Assembly (NCBI RefSeq): GCF_014696615.1
Contig: NZ_JACJQJ010000035.1
Span: 16,132-80,131 of the forward strand
Reading direction: 5' to 3'
DNA: 64,000 nt
Origin: Nostoc linckia FACHB-104
GTDB lineage: Bacteria; Cyanobacteriota; Cyanobacteriia; Cyanobacteriales; Nostocaceae
Shown piece after piece: positions 45,819-54,579 of this stretch. The translations under genes were made by a program, and so were the position numbers. Below the pieces are notes generated by a model. It had not been told where the DNA came from, made no database searches, and worked only from the letters and a program-made list of their open reading frames with translations. Numbering within the stretch: the first letter of the stretch is position 1; each line of letters begins with the position of its first letter.

Positions 45819-46619
45819 TTATTTTGTGAAATTACTGGTGGGTTCCATAGAACCTGATTGTGCGTATCTCCAGGGTGCGCTATTTCCACACACAGGGCAA
45901 GCGCGATCGCGGTGAGAACGCCGTTTGGCAAATTCCATCCGATTTAGGTCGATTGTCAACAGTTGTGACAGTAACGGTTGACTAAACCCAGTGATCAGCT
46001 TGATTGCTTCTAGTGCTGTTAAACAAGCCAATGTCCCAGAAACAGCCCCCAGAACTGAAAAGCCACGCCGATCCCAATCAGGCTTTTCTGGAAACAGACA
46101 AGACAAGCAAGGAGTTACACCAGGAATAATCGTAGTCAGGTAGGCCTCCATCCCGTCCATTGCTGCTTCCACCATCGGCTTACGCCAACGTACACAAGCT
46201 GCATTCAACAAATTACGCTCTGTAAAATTGTGGGCGCAGTCAAGAGCCATATCAGCGGACTGTACCAACGCGTCTACATTTTCTGAGGTGATGTAATCAT
46301 GAACTGCTTCCACTTGGACATCAGGATTAATCGCTTCCAAAGTTTCTTTAGCTTTGAATACCCTTGGCTGACCTACCCAATCGTCTGTCATCAGGACTTG
46401 ACGATTCATATCATCTAACCGCAAGTCACCACCTCGTACTAAGATTAGTCGCCCAACGCCCGCTACAGCTAAGTAAAGCGCCGCCGTACCGCCTAATCCC
46501 CCCACACCTGTAACCAGAACCGTCGCTGACTTCAGGCGCTTCTGAGCTAATTCGCCAAAATTAGGGAGCATCATTTGGCGACTATAGCGTTCTAATTCGG
46601 TAGGCGTTAGGTTTACCAC
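45819..46619 (-). CDS. hesA: HesA, ThiF/MoeB-type ATP-dependent adenylyltransferase
   Basis: A 266-residue E1-like protein with the nucleotide loop TGVGGLGGTAALYLA, the conserved Asp/Arg region DDMNRQVL, and zinc ligands in CLSCLFPEKP and DRACPVCG. The start YSRQMMLPNFGE is typical of MoeB/ThiF enzymes. HesA is found in cyanobacterial nif clusters and is thought to help with molybdenum or sulphur handling. It lies 10 bases after nifW. Confidence 0.93.
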   Translation of the reverse strand: MVNLTPTELERYSRQMMLPNFGELAQKRLKSATVLVTGVGGLGGTAALYLAVAGVGRLILVRGGDLRLDDMNRQVLMTDDWVGQPRVFKAKETLEAINPDVQVEAVHDYITSENVDALVQSADMALDCAHNFTERNLLNAACVRWRKPMVEAAMDGMEAYLTTIIPGVTPCLSCLFPEKPDWDRRGFSVLGAVSGTLACLTALEAIKLITGFSQPLLSQLLTIDLNRMEFAKRRSHRDRACPVCGNSAPWRYAQSGSMEPTSNFTK

Positions 46620-46629
46620 TTTTTACCTC

Positions 46630-46947
46630 CTAATCAGAAGTGATTTCTGTCAGCTTGACTACATTTTTCGGCTTATCATTAAACACCTTAAACAGCTTTT
46701 GTTCTTGAGGTGTTGACTCGATAAATACGTCATAGGCTTTTTGCAAAGCTATGGCATATTGCTCAAGTTTTTCTTCTGGTTTTAAATCAGGAGAATTCTC
46801 ATCAACTTCTCTCATGAATTGAGAGAATTTTTTTAGAATATGTAAACGATTAACATTCACGAATTTTGGGTCGTAGGGCAGTTCAAAAAATTGCAAGAAT
46901 TCCTCTGCATCTACGAGTTTCTTAAACTCATCAATATTCCGGCTCAT
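46630..46947 (-). CDS. nifW: NifW, nitrogenase-stabilising protein
   Basis: A 105-residue protein with the NifW pattern: FKKLVDAEEFLQFFELPYDP at the start, then NVNRLHILKKFSQFM and ALQKAYDVFIESTPQEQKLF. NifW binds the MoFe protein and is thought to help its maturation or oxygen protection. It overlaps the upstream gene by 4 bases. Confidence 0.93.
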   Translation of the reverse strand: MSRNIDEFKKLVDAEEFLQFFELPYDPKFVNVNRLHILKKFSQFMREVDENSPDLKPEEKLEQYAIALQKAYDVFIESTPQEQKLFKVFNDKPKNVVKLTEITSD

Positions 46948-47144
46948 TCACCCTTCTCCATTTTTTTAAGCTGTTGCTTAAGTTCATCTAACTCGCGATA
47001 GATGGCATAAGTCTCAGCTGCAACATCCATCAATTTTTCAAAGTCTGTGGGTAATCCCTCTGCTAAGTCATGCAGATCCATTTTCATTTGACCTGCTTTA
47101 CTATTGAGCCTTCTGATTTTTCCCTTGAGTTCTTCAGTTGTCAT
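46944..47144 (-). CDS. Small nif-associated protein (DUF683 type)
   Basis: A 66-residue helical protein (IRRLNSKAGQMKMDLHDLAE, then DFEKLMDVAAETYAIYRELD) of the small family found between nifX and nifW in diazotrophs. It forms a helical hairpin or coiled coil and its function is unsettled. It overlaps nifW by 4 bases, so translation is coupled. Confidence 0.88.
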   Translation of the reverse strand: MTTEELKGKIRRLNSKAGQMKMDLHDLAEGLPTDFEKLMDVAAETYAIYRELDELKQQLKKMEKGE

Positions 47145-47225
47145 TTGTCCTCTGCCATTTGTTCTTTGTCATTAGTTATTGGTCATTTGTTGTTGACTAA
47201 TGACCAATGACCAATGACCAATGAA
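47145..47225. repeat. Tandem heptamer repeats forming a hairpin inside the nif operon
   Basis: TCATTTG-type repeats on one side and TGACCAA (four copies near 47198-47223) on the other can pair as a long irregular stem. It is a short tandem repeat tract in an intercistronic gap. Confidence 0.75.
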
Positions 47226-47228
47226 GAA

Positions 47229-47705
47229 TTAAAGCTTGCCAACTTCGGGGAAACGATTTACTAAATCGATGCCTTTTTCTATTAGCTTGGCTCCCTCTTC
47301 TGCAACTTTTTCTAGAGAATCAAAGCCAAAGCGATGGGCATCACGTAAGGTTCTTGTCACTAACAAAAGGCGACCAGTGAAAACAAGTACCCAACCAAAC
47401 CCTTCATGGTTTATATCAACTACAACCTGGGATATTAGGCCTGTTTCCTTTTCAATACAAGCGGCTACAGCTCGATAAAATGCCATAATCCGTGCTTGAG
47501 TAATCGGATCTACATCACCATCAATAGGAATTTCCCGTTTCTTTGCTTTAGGAACTACATAGGGTTTAAGAATTAAATCATCAGACCACTTTCGGTATGT
47601 TCCATAGGTATCTTGTCCCCGGATTTGTTGGACGATCGCCTTCAGGAAAGGTGAGTTAGAGACTGTACTGCTGGCGGTACCGTTAACACTATTATCTATA
47701 CTCAT
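47229..47705 (-). CDS. NifX-associated nitrogen fixation protein (DUF269 type)
   Basis: A 158-residue protein of the family encoded directly after nifX in many diazotrophs. Marks are FLKAIVQQIRGQDTYGTYRK, PITQARIMAFYRAVA, FGWVLVFTGRLLLVTRTLRD and HRFGFDSLEKVAEEG. It is thought to take part in FeMo-cofactor synthesis or storage. It overlaps nifX by 4 bases. Confidence 0.92.
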   Translation of the reverse strand: MSIDNSVNGTASSTVSNSPFLKAIVQQIRGQDTYGTYRKWSDDLILKPYVVPKAKKREIPIDGDVDPITQARIMAFYRAVAACIEKETGLISQVVVDINHEGFGWVLVFTGRLLLVTRTLRDAHRFGFDSLEKVAEEGAKLIEKGIDLVNRFPEVGKL

Positions 47706-48115
47706 ACTGTTGCTTCATTTTCTAATTCATCAGCAAAGGTTGTGTCTTTTTGTTTTAAAGCTTTACGCAACCAAGGTGGGGGATTACCTTTAAGTGTTTG
47801 GACTAGTTTCGTTAACACTTCCGCGATTTCTTCTTCTTCCGATCGCGCTTTAATAGGAGTTACACCTTTTTTGATTAAACGAGCAGCAGCGCTACCACCA
47901 ATTGCTAATACATAAACAATTGTGCAATTACCTAGCGCTTCTAGTTTTGGGGTGATTTTATCCTCGTTACCATCTTCTTTGAGGTCACCCTCAAAGTTTA
48001 AAGTCTCAACAAATGTATATCCTTCATCTGAGACTTCATAAACCTCAATTTGTCTTGCCCATCCGAAGTGAGCATTAATGTGAACTCGGTCACTTGTCGT
48101 AAAGGCAATCTTCAT
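47702..48115 (-). CDS. nifX: NifX, cofactor precursor-binding protein
   Basis: A 137-residue protein of the NifX/NifY family: MKIAFTTSDRVHINAHFGWA at the start, then IVYVLAIGGSAAARLIKKGV. NifX binds NifB-cofactor and the VK cluster on their way through NifEN. The C-terminal helix ends NPPPWLRKALKQKD. It lies about 110 bases after nifN, with tandem repeats in the gap. Confidence 0.94.
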   Translation of the reverse strand: MKIAFTTSDRVHINAHFGWARQIEVYEVSDEGYTFVETLNFEGDLKEDGNEDKITPKLEALGNCTIVYVLAIGGSAAARLIKKGVTPIKARSEEEEIAEVLTKLVQTLKGNPPPWLRKALKQKDTTFADELENEATV

Positions 48116-48226
48116 CGCTATTCGTCCTTTGTCATTTGTTTTTGGTCAAGAGTCAAATGTCCAAAGTCCAAAGTCAAGAGTCAATATTTATATACTGTTG
48201 ACCGTTGACTTTTTGACCCTTGACTA

Positions 48227-49546
48227 CTACCAATCTCCGTGGAAGTGTTTTACTCTCTCTTCTTCGGCTTCTAAAAAGAGGTTGCCCATGCCAAACAAAA
48301 GCTCCATTGTGCCGCGGTAGCCGACTTTGGTAAATTGACCATTACCTAAGCGATCGTATATGGGTATTCCGAGGCGATACAGAGGAATGGATAGCCGTTT
48401 AGCGATCGCACCTACGTTAGAATTGCCAATTAACAAGTCAGAGCCTACTGCTAGTTCCTCAAAGTCTTCCAAATCCCCGATTGTGACGCTTTTAATGGGG
48501 AGTTGTTCTAACAGAGGCGATCGCGTTGTGGTTACAGCTCCATGAATTTGCGCTCCCATCGATTGCAAGAAATGCACTGCTGACCACAACAAATCTGGTT
48601 CTAAAGCTAAGGATACGCGTTTAGCACCAAAATAAAAGTGAGTGTCTAACATTGCGTCTTGCAGTTGGCGACGTTGGCGGCGATATTTTTCTGGGACGCT
48701 GTTACCGCTAAGAATCGCTAAAGCTTGCAAAAACTCATCCACAGGTTCTAAGCCTGTGAGTTGTCCGAAAACTTCATAGGGAATGCCAAACCGTTCTTGC
48801 AGAATCCGTGCTGCACCACGCATACTTTCACCAAGTGCGATCGTGAAGGCAGAACCGCCAACTTCTCGCAGTTGAGCGACTGTTGTTCCACTGGCTGTGA
48901 TTGCACTATAGGAATCTTCTAAGTGTCCATCTAAGGAAGCACTTAAATCTGGTACCACAATAGGAACTAGCCCAAAGCTAGTTACCATTTCTTTAATTTC
49001 TTGAATATCTCCAGGGGTAAAAGAGGAACCCGCCAAGATGGTGACTTGTTCAATTCTGGTGGCACAAAGTCGCGGAATTTCCTTAACAATGCTTTCCACC
49101 GCTACTGCAAAGCCATCTTGTAAAGCACCTTTAAAATCAGGTGTGGGCGCAAAAACAATTGGTAGCCGATCTAATTCTGGGTGACGTTCCCGAATTTCTT
49201 TCAGGAAACGTTCAATATCATCGCCTCTAGTTTCTGTTAACCCAGTGCTACACATACCAATAATTTCTGGCTGGGATTTTTCCACCAGGGTGAGAATTGC
49301 TTGTTCCACATTTTCTTCACCACCCAAAATGGTAGTCACTTCTGTCATGGCTGTAGTTGCTAGGGGAATTGCTTCCCGAAAATGCCGTACTAAAACAACT
49401 TTGGCAAAAGCAGTACAACCTTGAGAGCCGTGAAACAAGGGAATCATTCCCTTCAATCCCAAGAAAGCTAAAGATGCACCCAAAGCTTGGCTTTGCTTTA
49501 AAGGATTAACTGTAACTGGTTTGTTGGGAGTAGTAACGATCGCCAT
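48227..49546 (-). CDS. nifN: NifN, FeMo-cofactor assembly scaffold subunit
   Basis: The beta-like subunit of the NifEN scaffold, 439 residues. It starts PLKQSQALGASLAFLGLKGM, then FHGSQGCTAFAK with the cluster Cys, and has MCSTGLTETRGDDIERFL and the C-terminal LIGNSNVGAIAKRLSIPLYR. Its length is typical. nifN is intact, while its partner nifE, directly upstream, is only a 3' part. Expression of nifN would need the nif operon promoter or a local one. Confidence 0.96.
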   Translation of the reverse strand: MAIVTTPNKPVTVNPLKQSQALGASLAFLGLKGMIPLFHGSQGCTAFAKVVLVRHFREAIPLATTAMTEVTTILGGEENVEQAILTLVEKSQPEIIGMCSTGLTETRGDDIERFLKEIRERHPELDRLPIVFAPTPDFKGALQDGFAVAVESIVKEIPRLCATRIEQVTILAGSSFTPGDIQEIKEMVTSFGLVPIVVPDLSASLDGHLEDSYSAITASGTTVAQLREVGGSAFTIALGESMRGAARILQERFGIPYEVFGQLTGLEPVDEFLQALAILSGNSVPEKYRRQRRQLQDAMLDTHFYFGAKRVSLALEPDLLWSAVHFLQSMGAQIHGAVTTTRSPLLEQLPIKSVTIGDLEDFEELAVGSDLLIGNSNVGAIAKRLSIPLYRLGIPIYDRLGNGQFTKVGYRGTMELLFGMGNLFLEAEEERVKHFHGDW

Positions 49547-49585
49547 TTAACTAATACCAGGTTTGAGTATAGAGAGATGAGATAG

Positions 49586-49627
49586 CAGGGGGCAGGGGGC
49601 AGGGGGCAGGGGGCAGGGGGCAGGGGG
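49586..49627. repeat. Six perfect CAGGGGG heptamers between nifE and nifN
   Basis: Units start at 49586, 49593, 49600, 49607, 49614 and 49621. A second repeat, CTACCTCAT/CATCTACCT, runs from about 49647 to 49679 up to the nifE stop codon. These are short tandem repeat tracts of the kind known from Nostoc-type genomes. Confidence 0.92.
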
Positions 49628-49676
49628 AGCAGGATAGGAATTTTCTACCTCATCCCCCTCATCTACCTCATCTACC

Positions 49677-50534
49677 TCATCCTTCCCATACTTCAGTAAG
49701 CACACCAGATGTCTCAACCTCATCCCAAGGCGCTGGCTTGCGAATTTGTTCCCAAATTGGGCTGTAGAGTGCTTCGTACAATTCTCTGGCCATTTCTACC
49801 ATGCCTACATAACCTGCGTAGGGATGGTGACGTTCTTGGTTAATATCGAGGAAGGGAATCCGGGCTTTGAGGGCTGTATATTGGTTACGTCCCCCAGCAA
49901 TTAACATATCGGCGTTGGTGTCTTTTACCAGTTGCAGCAATTCTTTAGCATTGCCTTTTTCCAGCATGATGCCTTCAGTGCCGAGTAAGTTTTTAATCTT
50001 GGCTTTGTCTTCTTCTGTACTCTTGCGGGTGCTGGTAGCGACAACTTCTATGCCTAAGTCTTTCGCTGCGGAGATAATTGACCAGCTCTTAACACCGCCT
50101 GTATACAAGACAACGCGCTTGCCTTTGAGGCGGGCACGATAGGGAGCCAGAGCCAAATCTAAAGCAGCAGTTTCTTCAGCAATCAGCTTTTCTGTGCGCG
50201 CTTGTAAATCGGGATCGCCTAATTTAGCGGCAATATTTCGCAGACAACGATTCATGTCATCGATGCCGTAGAAAGACTCTTCAATGTAAGGAATGCCGTA
50301 ACGTTCCTCCATTTTTCTCGCCATGTTCAGCAAAGCGCGCGAGCAGATCATGACATTTAGCTTGGCGCGGTGAGCGTAGGTAATTTCTTGATAGCGAGCA
50401 TCACCTGTAATTTTTGATAAAACGCGAATGCCCAATTTTTCCAATAGTGGTGTCACTCCCCACATTTCGCCGGCAATGTTGTACTCGCCGATTAAGTTAA
50501 TATCATAAGGTGTAGTATATTCAGGTTCACACAA
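49677..50534 (-). CDS. nifE: nifE 3' part, severed from its 5' part
   Basis: The C-terminal 280 or so residues of NifE, the alpha-like subunit of the NifEN scaffold. It begins at the junction with [20 protein letters not shown] and includes [32 protein letters not shown] and [12 protein letters not shown]. The frame upstream of the core (RLC before EPE) is not NifE. The missing N-terminal 189 residues are on the plus strand at 61473-62039. Joining both parts at GAACCTGAA gives an uninterrupted 469-residue NifE. By itself this part lacks the N-terminal cluster Cys and cannot make a working scaffold. Confidence 0.95.
   Translation of the reverse strand: MCEPEYTTPYDINLIGEYNIAGEMWGVTPLLEKLGIRVLSKITGDARYQEITYAHRAKLNVMICSRALLNMARKMEERYGIPYIEESFYGIDDMNRCLRNIAAKLGDPDLQARTEKLIAEETAALDLALAPYRARLKGKRVVLYTGGVKSWSIISAAKDLGIEVVATSTRKSTEEDKAKIKNLLGTEGIMLEKGNAKELLQLVKDTNADMLIAGGRNQYTALKARIPFLDINQERHHPYAGYVGMVEMARELYEALYSPIWEQIRKPAPWDEVETSGVLTEVWEG
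50520..50528 (-). other. Recombination core (attachment site) in nifE, 3' side
   Basis: GAACCTGAA on the minus strand (TTCAGGTTC on the plus strand), encoding Glu-Pro-Glu at the exact point where NifE similarity begins. The same nine bases, in the opposite orientation, end the 5' part at 62031-62039. Reading outward from the core into the element, ACAACACC appears 15 bases away here and 8 bases away at the partner site. Confidence 0.85.
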
Positions 50535-50713
50535 ACGCTTAATACAACACCTTTAGCTTTGCAATTGCAGACATCAATACGTATCAATGATCTATTGCAG
50601 TCACATTTGGATCACATTTATTTTTAATTATGCATTTATCATTTGATGCCTACGATAGGCTACAGTTACACTAAATATGCGTCAATCAGAAATTATGAAT
50701 GCGATCGCTCTCG

Positions 50714-51946
50714 TTACGAACCTGGATTAGCTACTGGCGGAGGAAGCCAAGGAGAACTACCATTAAATCGCACATCTTGGTCTAAACGACTGTGGAAACT
50801 AAACAAGACTGAGGAAGTATCACCCTGTCCCATCAAAGTAATTCTCCAACCAGGACTAGACATCTTTTGACAAGCAGGCTTATTAATAGTTACACCCAAA
50901 CAAGTATCATTCCAAGTTACCTGATCAGCCCAATGTAAATTGAAGGTATTGGCAGGTTTACCAGTTTGCACAGACGCAGCTTTAATTGCTTCATTTACAA
51001 GATAACGCGGTACACTTTTGGGCGCATCAAATTCAAATCCCATCTTAGTGGCATAATACACCCATTGCTGTTTTGGAGAGGAAACTAACACTTTCCAACC
51101 AAATACATTATCCCTAACTGGAACTGCTCCTGTTATCGGTCTTGAAGGGCCATCACCACCATAACTCGACCATTGCAACGTTTGAATTTGATCAACTTTC
51201 CAAGCAGAAGGCTGAATTTGGGAACGGTTGGCTGCATCTGATAAAATCTCTGCAATTGTTTTTTGAGATAAATTTCCGACGCTAGCAATTAAATCTAATT
51301 TCAATATCTGACCATTTAAATCACTGCGATATATCCATTGTGCAGGTTCTTTCGGGTTTGGTTGAGCATTTTTGAGGGTAATCAACCATCCAGGGGTATT
51401 TGTTGAATTACAACGCTGATCTGTTCTGGAAAGTTCCAAACAATTATTTTTCCATACCCTTGGTTCAACAGATGTCACTCTCAACTTTCCTATTGGTGGT
51501 TCGCTTAGGAGAGTGGAATTAGTAATTGCGTTTGCACTAATATTTTTTGGTAAGCTCTGTAACCAGTTAACGCGAAAATTATTGCGTAGGCTTTGAGGCG
51601 CAACACCATGATATAACCAACGTTGCTTTCCACCAACAACAGTTAAAGCCCAACCCTTCAGACCAATTTTTTGACAATTTTCGTTACTTGCTGGCAGATT
51701 CAGACAACTATCAAATATCTTCGCATCTACTTTTACAATCTGAACATCTGCAAGTTTCAAGTTTAAACGTTTCGCCATATCTTGGCGGATCTTAAGACTC
51801 ACTGTATTCGGTATATTAGTTAATTTATATGAAGATGCTGCTTGAGATACTCTAGTAGGATTAGAAGCTAAAAGATGTTGATGTATCAAAGTAAGAGACA
51901 CCATCAAGCAGCCCACCATTGTAAAAATAGTAGTTTTCAATTTCAT
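50714..51946 (-). CDS. Exported protein with repeated Cys/Trp motifs, function unknown
   Basis: A 410-residue protein with a signal peptide (IFTMVGCLMVSLTLIHQHLL). It carries three similar units in which a Cys pair precedes a Gly-Trp and a Trp/Tyr-rich strand: FDSCLNLPASNENCQKIGLK with GWALTVV; WKNNCLELSRTDQRC with GWLITL; and WNDTCLGVTINKPAC with GWRITLMG. Each unit probably holds one disulphide. The repeats suggest a periplasmic or surface binding protein. The first cargo gene after the nifE junction. Confidence 0.75.
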   Translation of the reverse strand: MKLKTTIFTMVGCLMVSLTLIHQHLLASNPTRVSQAASSYKLTNIPNTVSLKIRQDMAKRLNLKLADVQIVKVDAKIFDSCLNLPASNENCQKIGLKGWALTVVGGKQRWLYHGVAPQSLRNNFRVNWLQSLPKNISANAITNSTLLSEPPIGKLRVTSVEPRVWKNNCLELSRTDQRCNSTNTPGWLITLKNAQPNPKEPAQWIYRSDLNGQILKLDLIASVGNLSQKTIAEILSDAANRSQIQPSAWKVDQIQTLQWSSYGGDGPSRPITGAVPVRDNVFGWKVLVSSPKQQWVYYATKMGFEFDAPKSVPRYLVNEAIKAASVQTGKPANTFNLHWADQVTWNDTCLGVTINKPACQKMSSPGWRITLMGQGDTSSVLFSFHSRLDQDVRFNGSSPWLPPPVANPGS

Positions 51947-52082
51947 AGAAAATATTGATAAGGTTACTTTGTCTGACGGTAACTATACAAATTTGGTTGC
52001 AAGTTCAACTATAGTTGATTTACAAGTGTGACTATAAACACTTGCAATTGGCAATATACCTGCATCAAAAGTGGAGAAGAAA

Positions 52083-52562
52083 ATGCTATTACGCTCTATT
52101 GCTATTGCTTCAACTATAACTGTGCCAATCATATTAGGTATATTTGTAGAGGTTCAACCTAGTAATAGCCAACTGTCCCAAGTAAGTAATCAAGAAGTTC
52201 CGGAAAGCAAATTGGAAATAGTTAAAAATCGTGATGACTTAATGCGTCTTAATGGTCAACGAGTGAAACTGATTGGACGTTACACATCTAGAAGCTGGAA
52301 ACCCAACCCAGAATCTACTGGAATCCCTGGGTTTCAAGGACTTTATATCAAGTCGCAAGTTGTGTTAGAGGATGAAACCAAGGTAAGCATTTACCCATCT
52401 TGGAATAAACAATCGTTGCGATCGCCTGATGAAGTAGAAAAATATAATAATCAAATTGTTGAAGCTATTGGAGTAGTACAGTTTGACGCTACACCTGTTC
52501 CAAATTGGCCTACACGCGAATCATTTATTAATTTAACGCAATTAAACTTATACCAACAGTAA
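52083..52562 (+). CDS. Small exported protein, function unknown
   Basis: About 159 residues with a hydrophobic N-terminus (LLRSIAIASTITVPIILGIF). The ATG at 52083 has GGAG six bases upstream and is preferred over a GTG at 52071. The mature part contains a compact beta-rich region (LMRLNGQRVKLIGRYTSRSW, VVLEDETKVSIYPSWNKQ, NNQIVEAIGVVQFD) that recalls an OB-like fold. No family is recognised. Confidence 0.7.
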   Translation: MLLRSIAIASTITVPIILGIFVEVQPSNSQLSQVSNQEVPESKLEIVKNRDDLMRLNGQRVKLIGRYTSRSWKPNPESTGIPGFQGLYIKSQVVLEDETKVSIYPSWNKQSLRSPDEVEKYNNQIVEAIGVVQFDATPVPNWPTRESFINLTQLNLYQQ

Positions 52563-52704
52563 CAATTACTCAACATTTTTGAACTAACAAGCCTCGTAGA
52601 GAAGATAGTATGAAACATTAAAGTTACACTTAAAGATTCATAAAATAAATATGCAAGTTTATTAGGATAATTAGTTAGTCCTGAAAAATCTATCTATTAA
52701 ATAT

Positions 52705-53571
52705 ATGACCAATAGTTTGTTTGAAATATCAAATAATGTCTCTGACGGTAAACCAGGTTGGTCATTAAAGGAGCGAGATACCCAGTTTATAGAGAGGTTA
52801 ATGCCTATAGGGGAATGGTTTTATCGTTACTACTTTCAAGTAAAAACTGATGGCTGGGATTATATACCAAAAGAAGGAAAGGTATTACTAGTTGGTTCTC
52901 ATAACGGTGGGATGGCTTCTCCTGACTTGATTATGATGATGTATGACTGGTTTTCCCGCTTTGGAACTGAGCGTTTGGTTTATGGTTTAATGCATCCTTA
53001 CGCCTGGGAAGTCAGTCCCATAATAGGTAACTTAGCTCAAAAATTAGGAGCGATTGTTGCCCATCCAAAAATGGCTAGTGCGGCTTTTAATTTAGGTGCT
53101 AGCGTTTTGGTATACCCAGGAGGACAATATGATATGTTTCGTCCTTATAGCCAACGCCATAAAATTAATTTTGCCGGAAATAAGGGCTTTATCAAGTTAG
53201 CTTTAAAAGAAGAAGTACCAATTATCCCATTAATATCTGTAGGCGCTCATGATACTTTAATAGTTTTATTTGATTGCTATGATTTAGTCAAACAATTGCA
53301 TCAATGGGGACTACCTTGGTTATATCAATTAGACCCAGGAGTATTTCCCATTTATTTAGGTTTACCTTGGGGTTTATCTATTGGCCCTTTACCTAATATT
53401 CCTTTACCTGTGCAAATTCATACTCGTGTATGTCCTCCAATTATTTTTGAGCGATACGGTAAAGACGCAGCGAGGGATAGGGATTATGTAAATGCTTGTT
53501 ATGAGTTAGTTAATCTTCAAATGCAGCAAGAGTTAGATACATTAGCTAGGGATTCTAGCGTGAAGCTATAG
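52705..53571 (+). CDS. Lysophospholipid acyltransferase (PlsC-like) family protein
   Basis: A 288-residue glycerolipid acyltransferase-like protein. The catalytic His-Asp region is VLLVGSHNGGMASPDLI, followed by LVYPGGQYDMFRP (substrate-binding P-G-G block) and IPLISVGAHDTLIVL. It probably acylates a lysolipid or alcohol at the membrane. Heterocysts need special envelope glycolipids, so a role there is possible but is not shown by the sequence. Confidence 0.8.
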   Translation: MTNSLFEISNNVSDGKPGWSLKERDTQFIERLMPIGEWFYRYYFQVKTDGWDYIPKEGKVLLVGSHNGGMASPDLIMMMYDWFSRFGTERLVYGLMHPYAWEVSPIIGNLAQKLGAIVAHPKMASAAFNLGASVLVYPGGQYDMFRPYSQRHKINFAGNKGFIKLALKEEVPIIPLISVGAHDTLIVLFDCYDLVKQLHQWGLPWLYQLDPGVFPIYLGLPWGLSIGPLPNIPLPVQIHTRVCPPIIFERYGKDAARDRDYVNACYELVNLQMQQELDTLARDSSVKL

Positions 53572-53701
53572 GCTAATAAAGAGATTGATAAAAATGTTTT
53601 TTGATAACATTTAAAATTTATTCTTCTGTTATTTGCATTTCTTAAAGCACATTTGCTGGGCGCGATAATGCTTAATATTAAGATGATATAAGCATGAAAG
53701 C

Positions 53702-54556
53702 GTGAATACACAACTCCTCATTTCTCCTCAAGAACTCACGTCTCTGTTAGTAGAAAATTCATCACAGGTTGTCATTATCGATACACGCAGTCCAGAAGAA
53801 TATGCTATTTCGCATATTCCTAACTCAATTAATATCAGAGAATTTTTTACTTATCTTTTAGATAATTCTTACCCAGCAGGGTTAAATAAACTGCAAGATA
53901 ACTTTCAAGAAATTCTCAGCAGTGTAGGAATTACTGGTGCAGAATGGTTAATTGTTTATGAGGACACTTTCAATCAAGGTTATGGTCAATCTTGTCGAGC
54001 AGCTTTTCTATTAAAATATTTAGGTTGCGCTCAGGTATCTGTCTTACATGGAGGATATAGAGCATGGCTGAAGGCAGAATTACCTATTACTAATGAAGTA
54101 CCATTACGTGAACGCAGCATATTTAAATTGCATCCCAACTCTGAAATGATGGTGACTACCACTGAGATGTTGCAAGCAATTGATAATCCAGCAATTATTA
54201 AATTAGATGTGCGCGATCGCGAAGAATGGCTGGGGTTGAGTTCTTCTCCCTATGCTCCTGATTTTTGCCCTCGTAAAGGTAGAATTCCTCATGCTTTGTG
54301 GCTAGAATGGCATCGTTTAATGACATCTGATGCGGAAATACCTATGTTTCGCTCAAAGGCAGAAATCTTAGAAATTTGTGAATCTATAGGTATTACTTCA
54401 GATTCCATAGTATATATTTACTGCTTCAAAGGTTCTAGGGCAGCGAATACTTTAATTGCTTTACAAACCGCAGGAATTTACGCCAAAAATTATTTTGGTT
54501 CTTGGAATGAATGGTCTCGCGATTTTTCACTACCTATTGATAGTAAAGTCATGTGA
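53702..54556 (+). CDS. Two-domain rhodanese sulphurtransferase
   Basis: A 284-residue protein with two rhodanese domains, starting at GTG. The first (VVIIDTRSPEEYAISHIPNS) lacks the active-site Cys. The second (IIKLDVRDREEWLG) ends with the active loop YIYCFKGSRAANT, in which Cys carries the persulphide. The loop is not the CGSGVT of mercaptopyruvate sulphurtransferase, so thiosulphate or another sulphur donor is more likely. Sulphur transfer could serve Fe-S cluster work, which is inference. Confidence 0.85.
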   Translation: MNTQLLISPQELTSLLVENSSQVVIIDTRSPEEYAISHIPNSINIREFFTYLLDNSYPAGLNKLQDNFQEILSSVGITGAEWLIVYEDTFNQGYGQSCRAAFLLKYLGCAQVSVLHGGYRAWLKAELPITNEVPLRERSIFKLHPNSEMMVTTTEMLQAIDNPAIIKLDVRDREEWLGLSSSPYAPDFCPRKGRIPHALWLEWHRLMTSDAEIPMFRSKAEILEICESIGITSDSIVYIYCFKGSRAANTLIALQTAGIYAKNYFGSWNEWSRDFSLPIDSKVM

Positions 54557-54579
54557 AAAAGCCAGCCTCAAGTGGAGTA

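Noticed and set aside
47145..47225. CRISPR-like array
   Set aside because: The repeats are 7 bases long and adjoin each other without spacers. They are short tandem repeats; no cas genes are present in the window.
49586..49627. CRISPR or minisatellite encoding a peptide
   Set aside because: Perfect 7-base units without spacers, in an intercistronic gap; typical cyanobacterial short tandem repeats.
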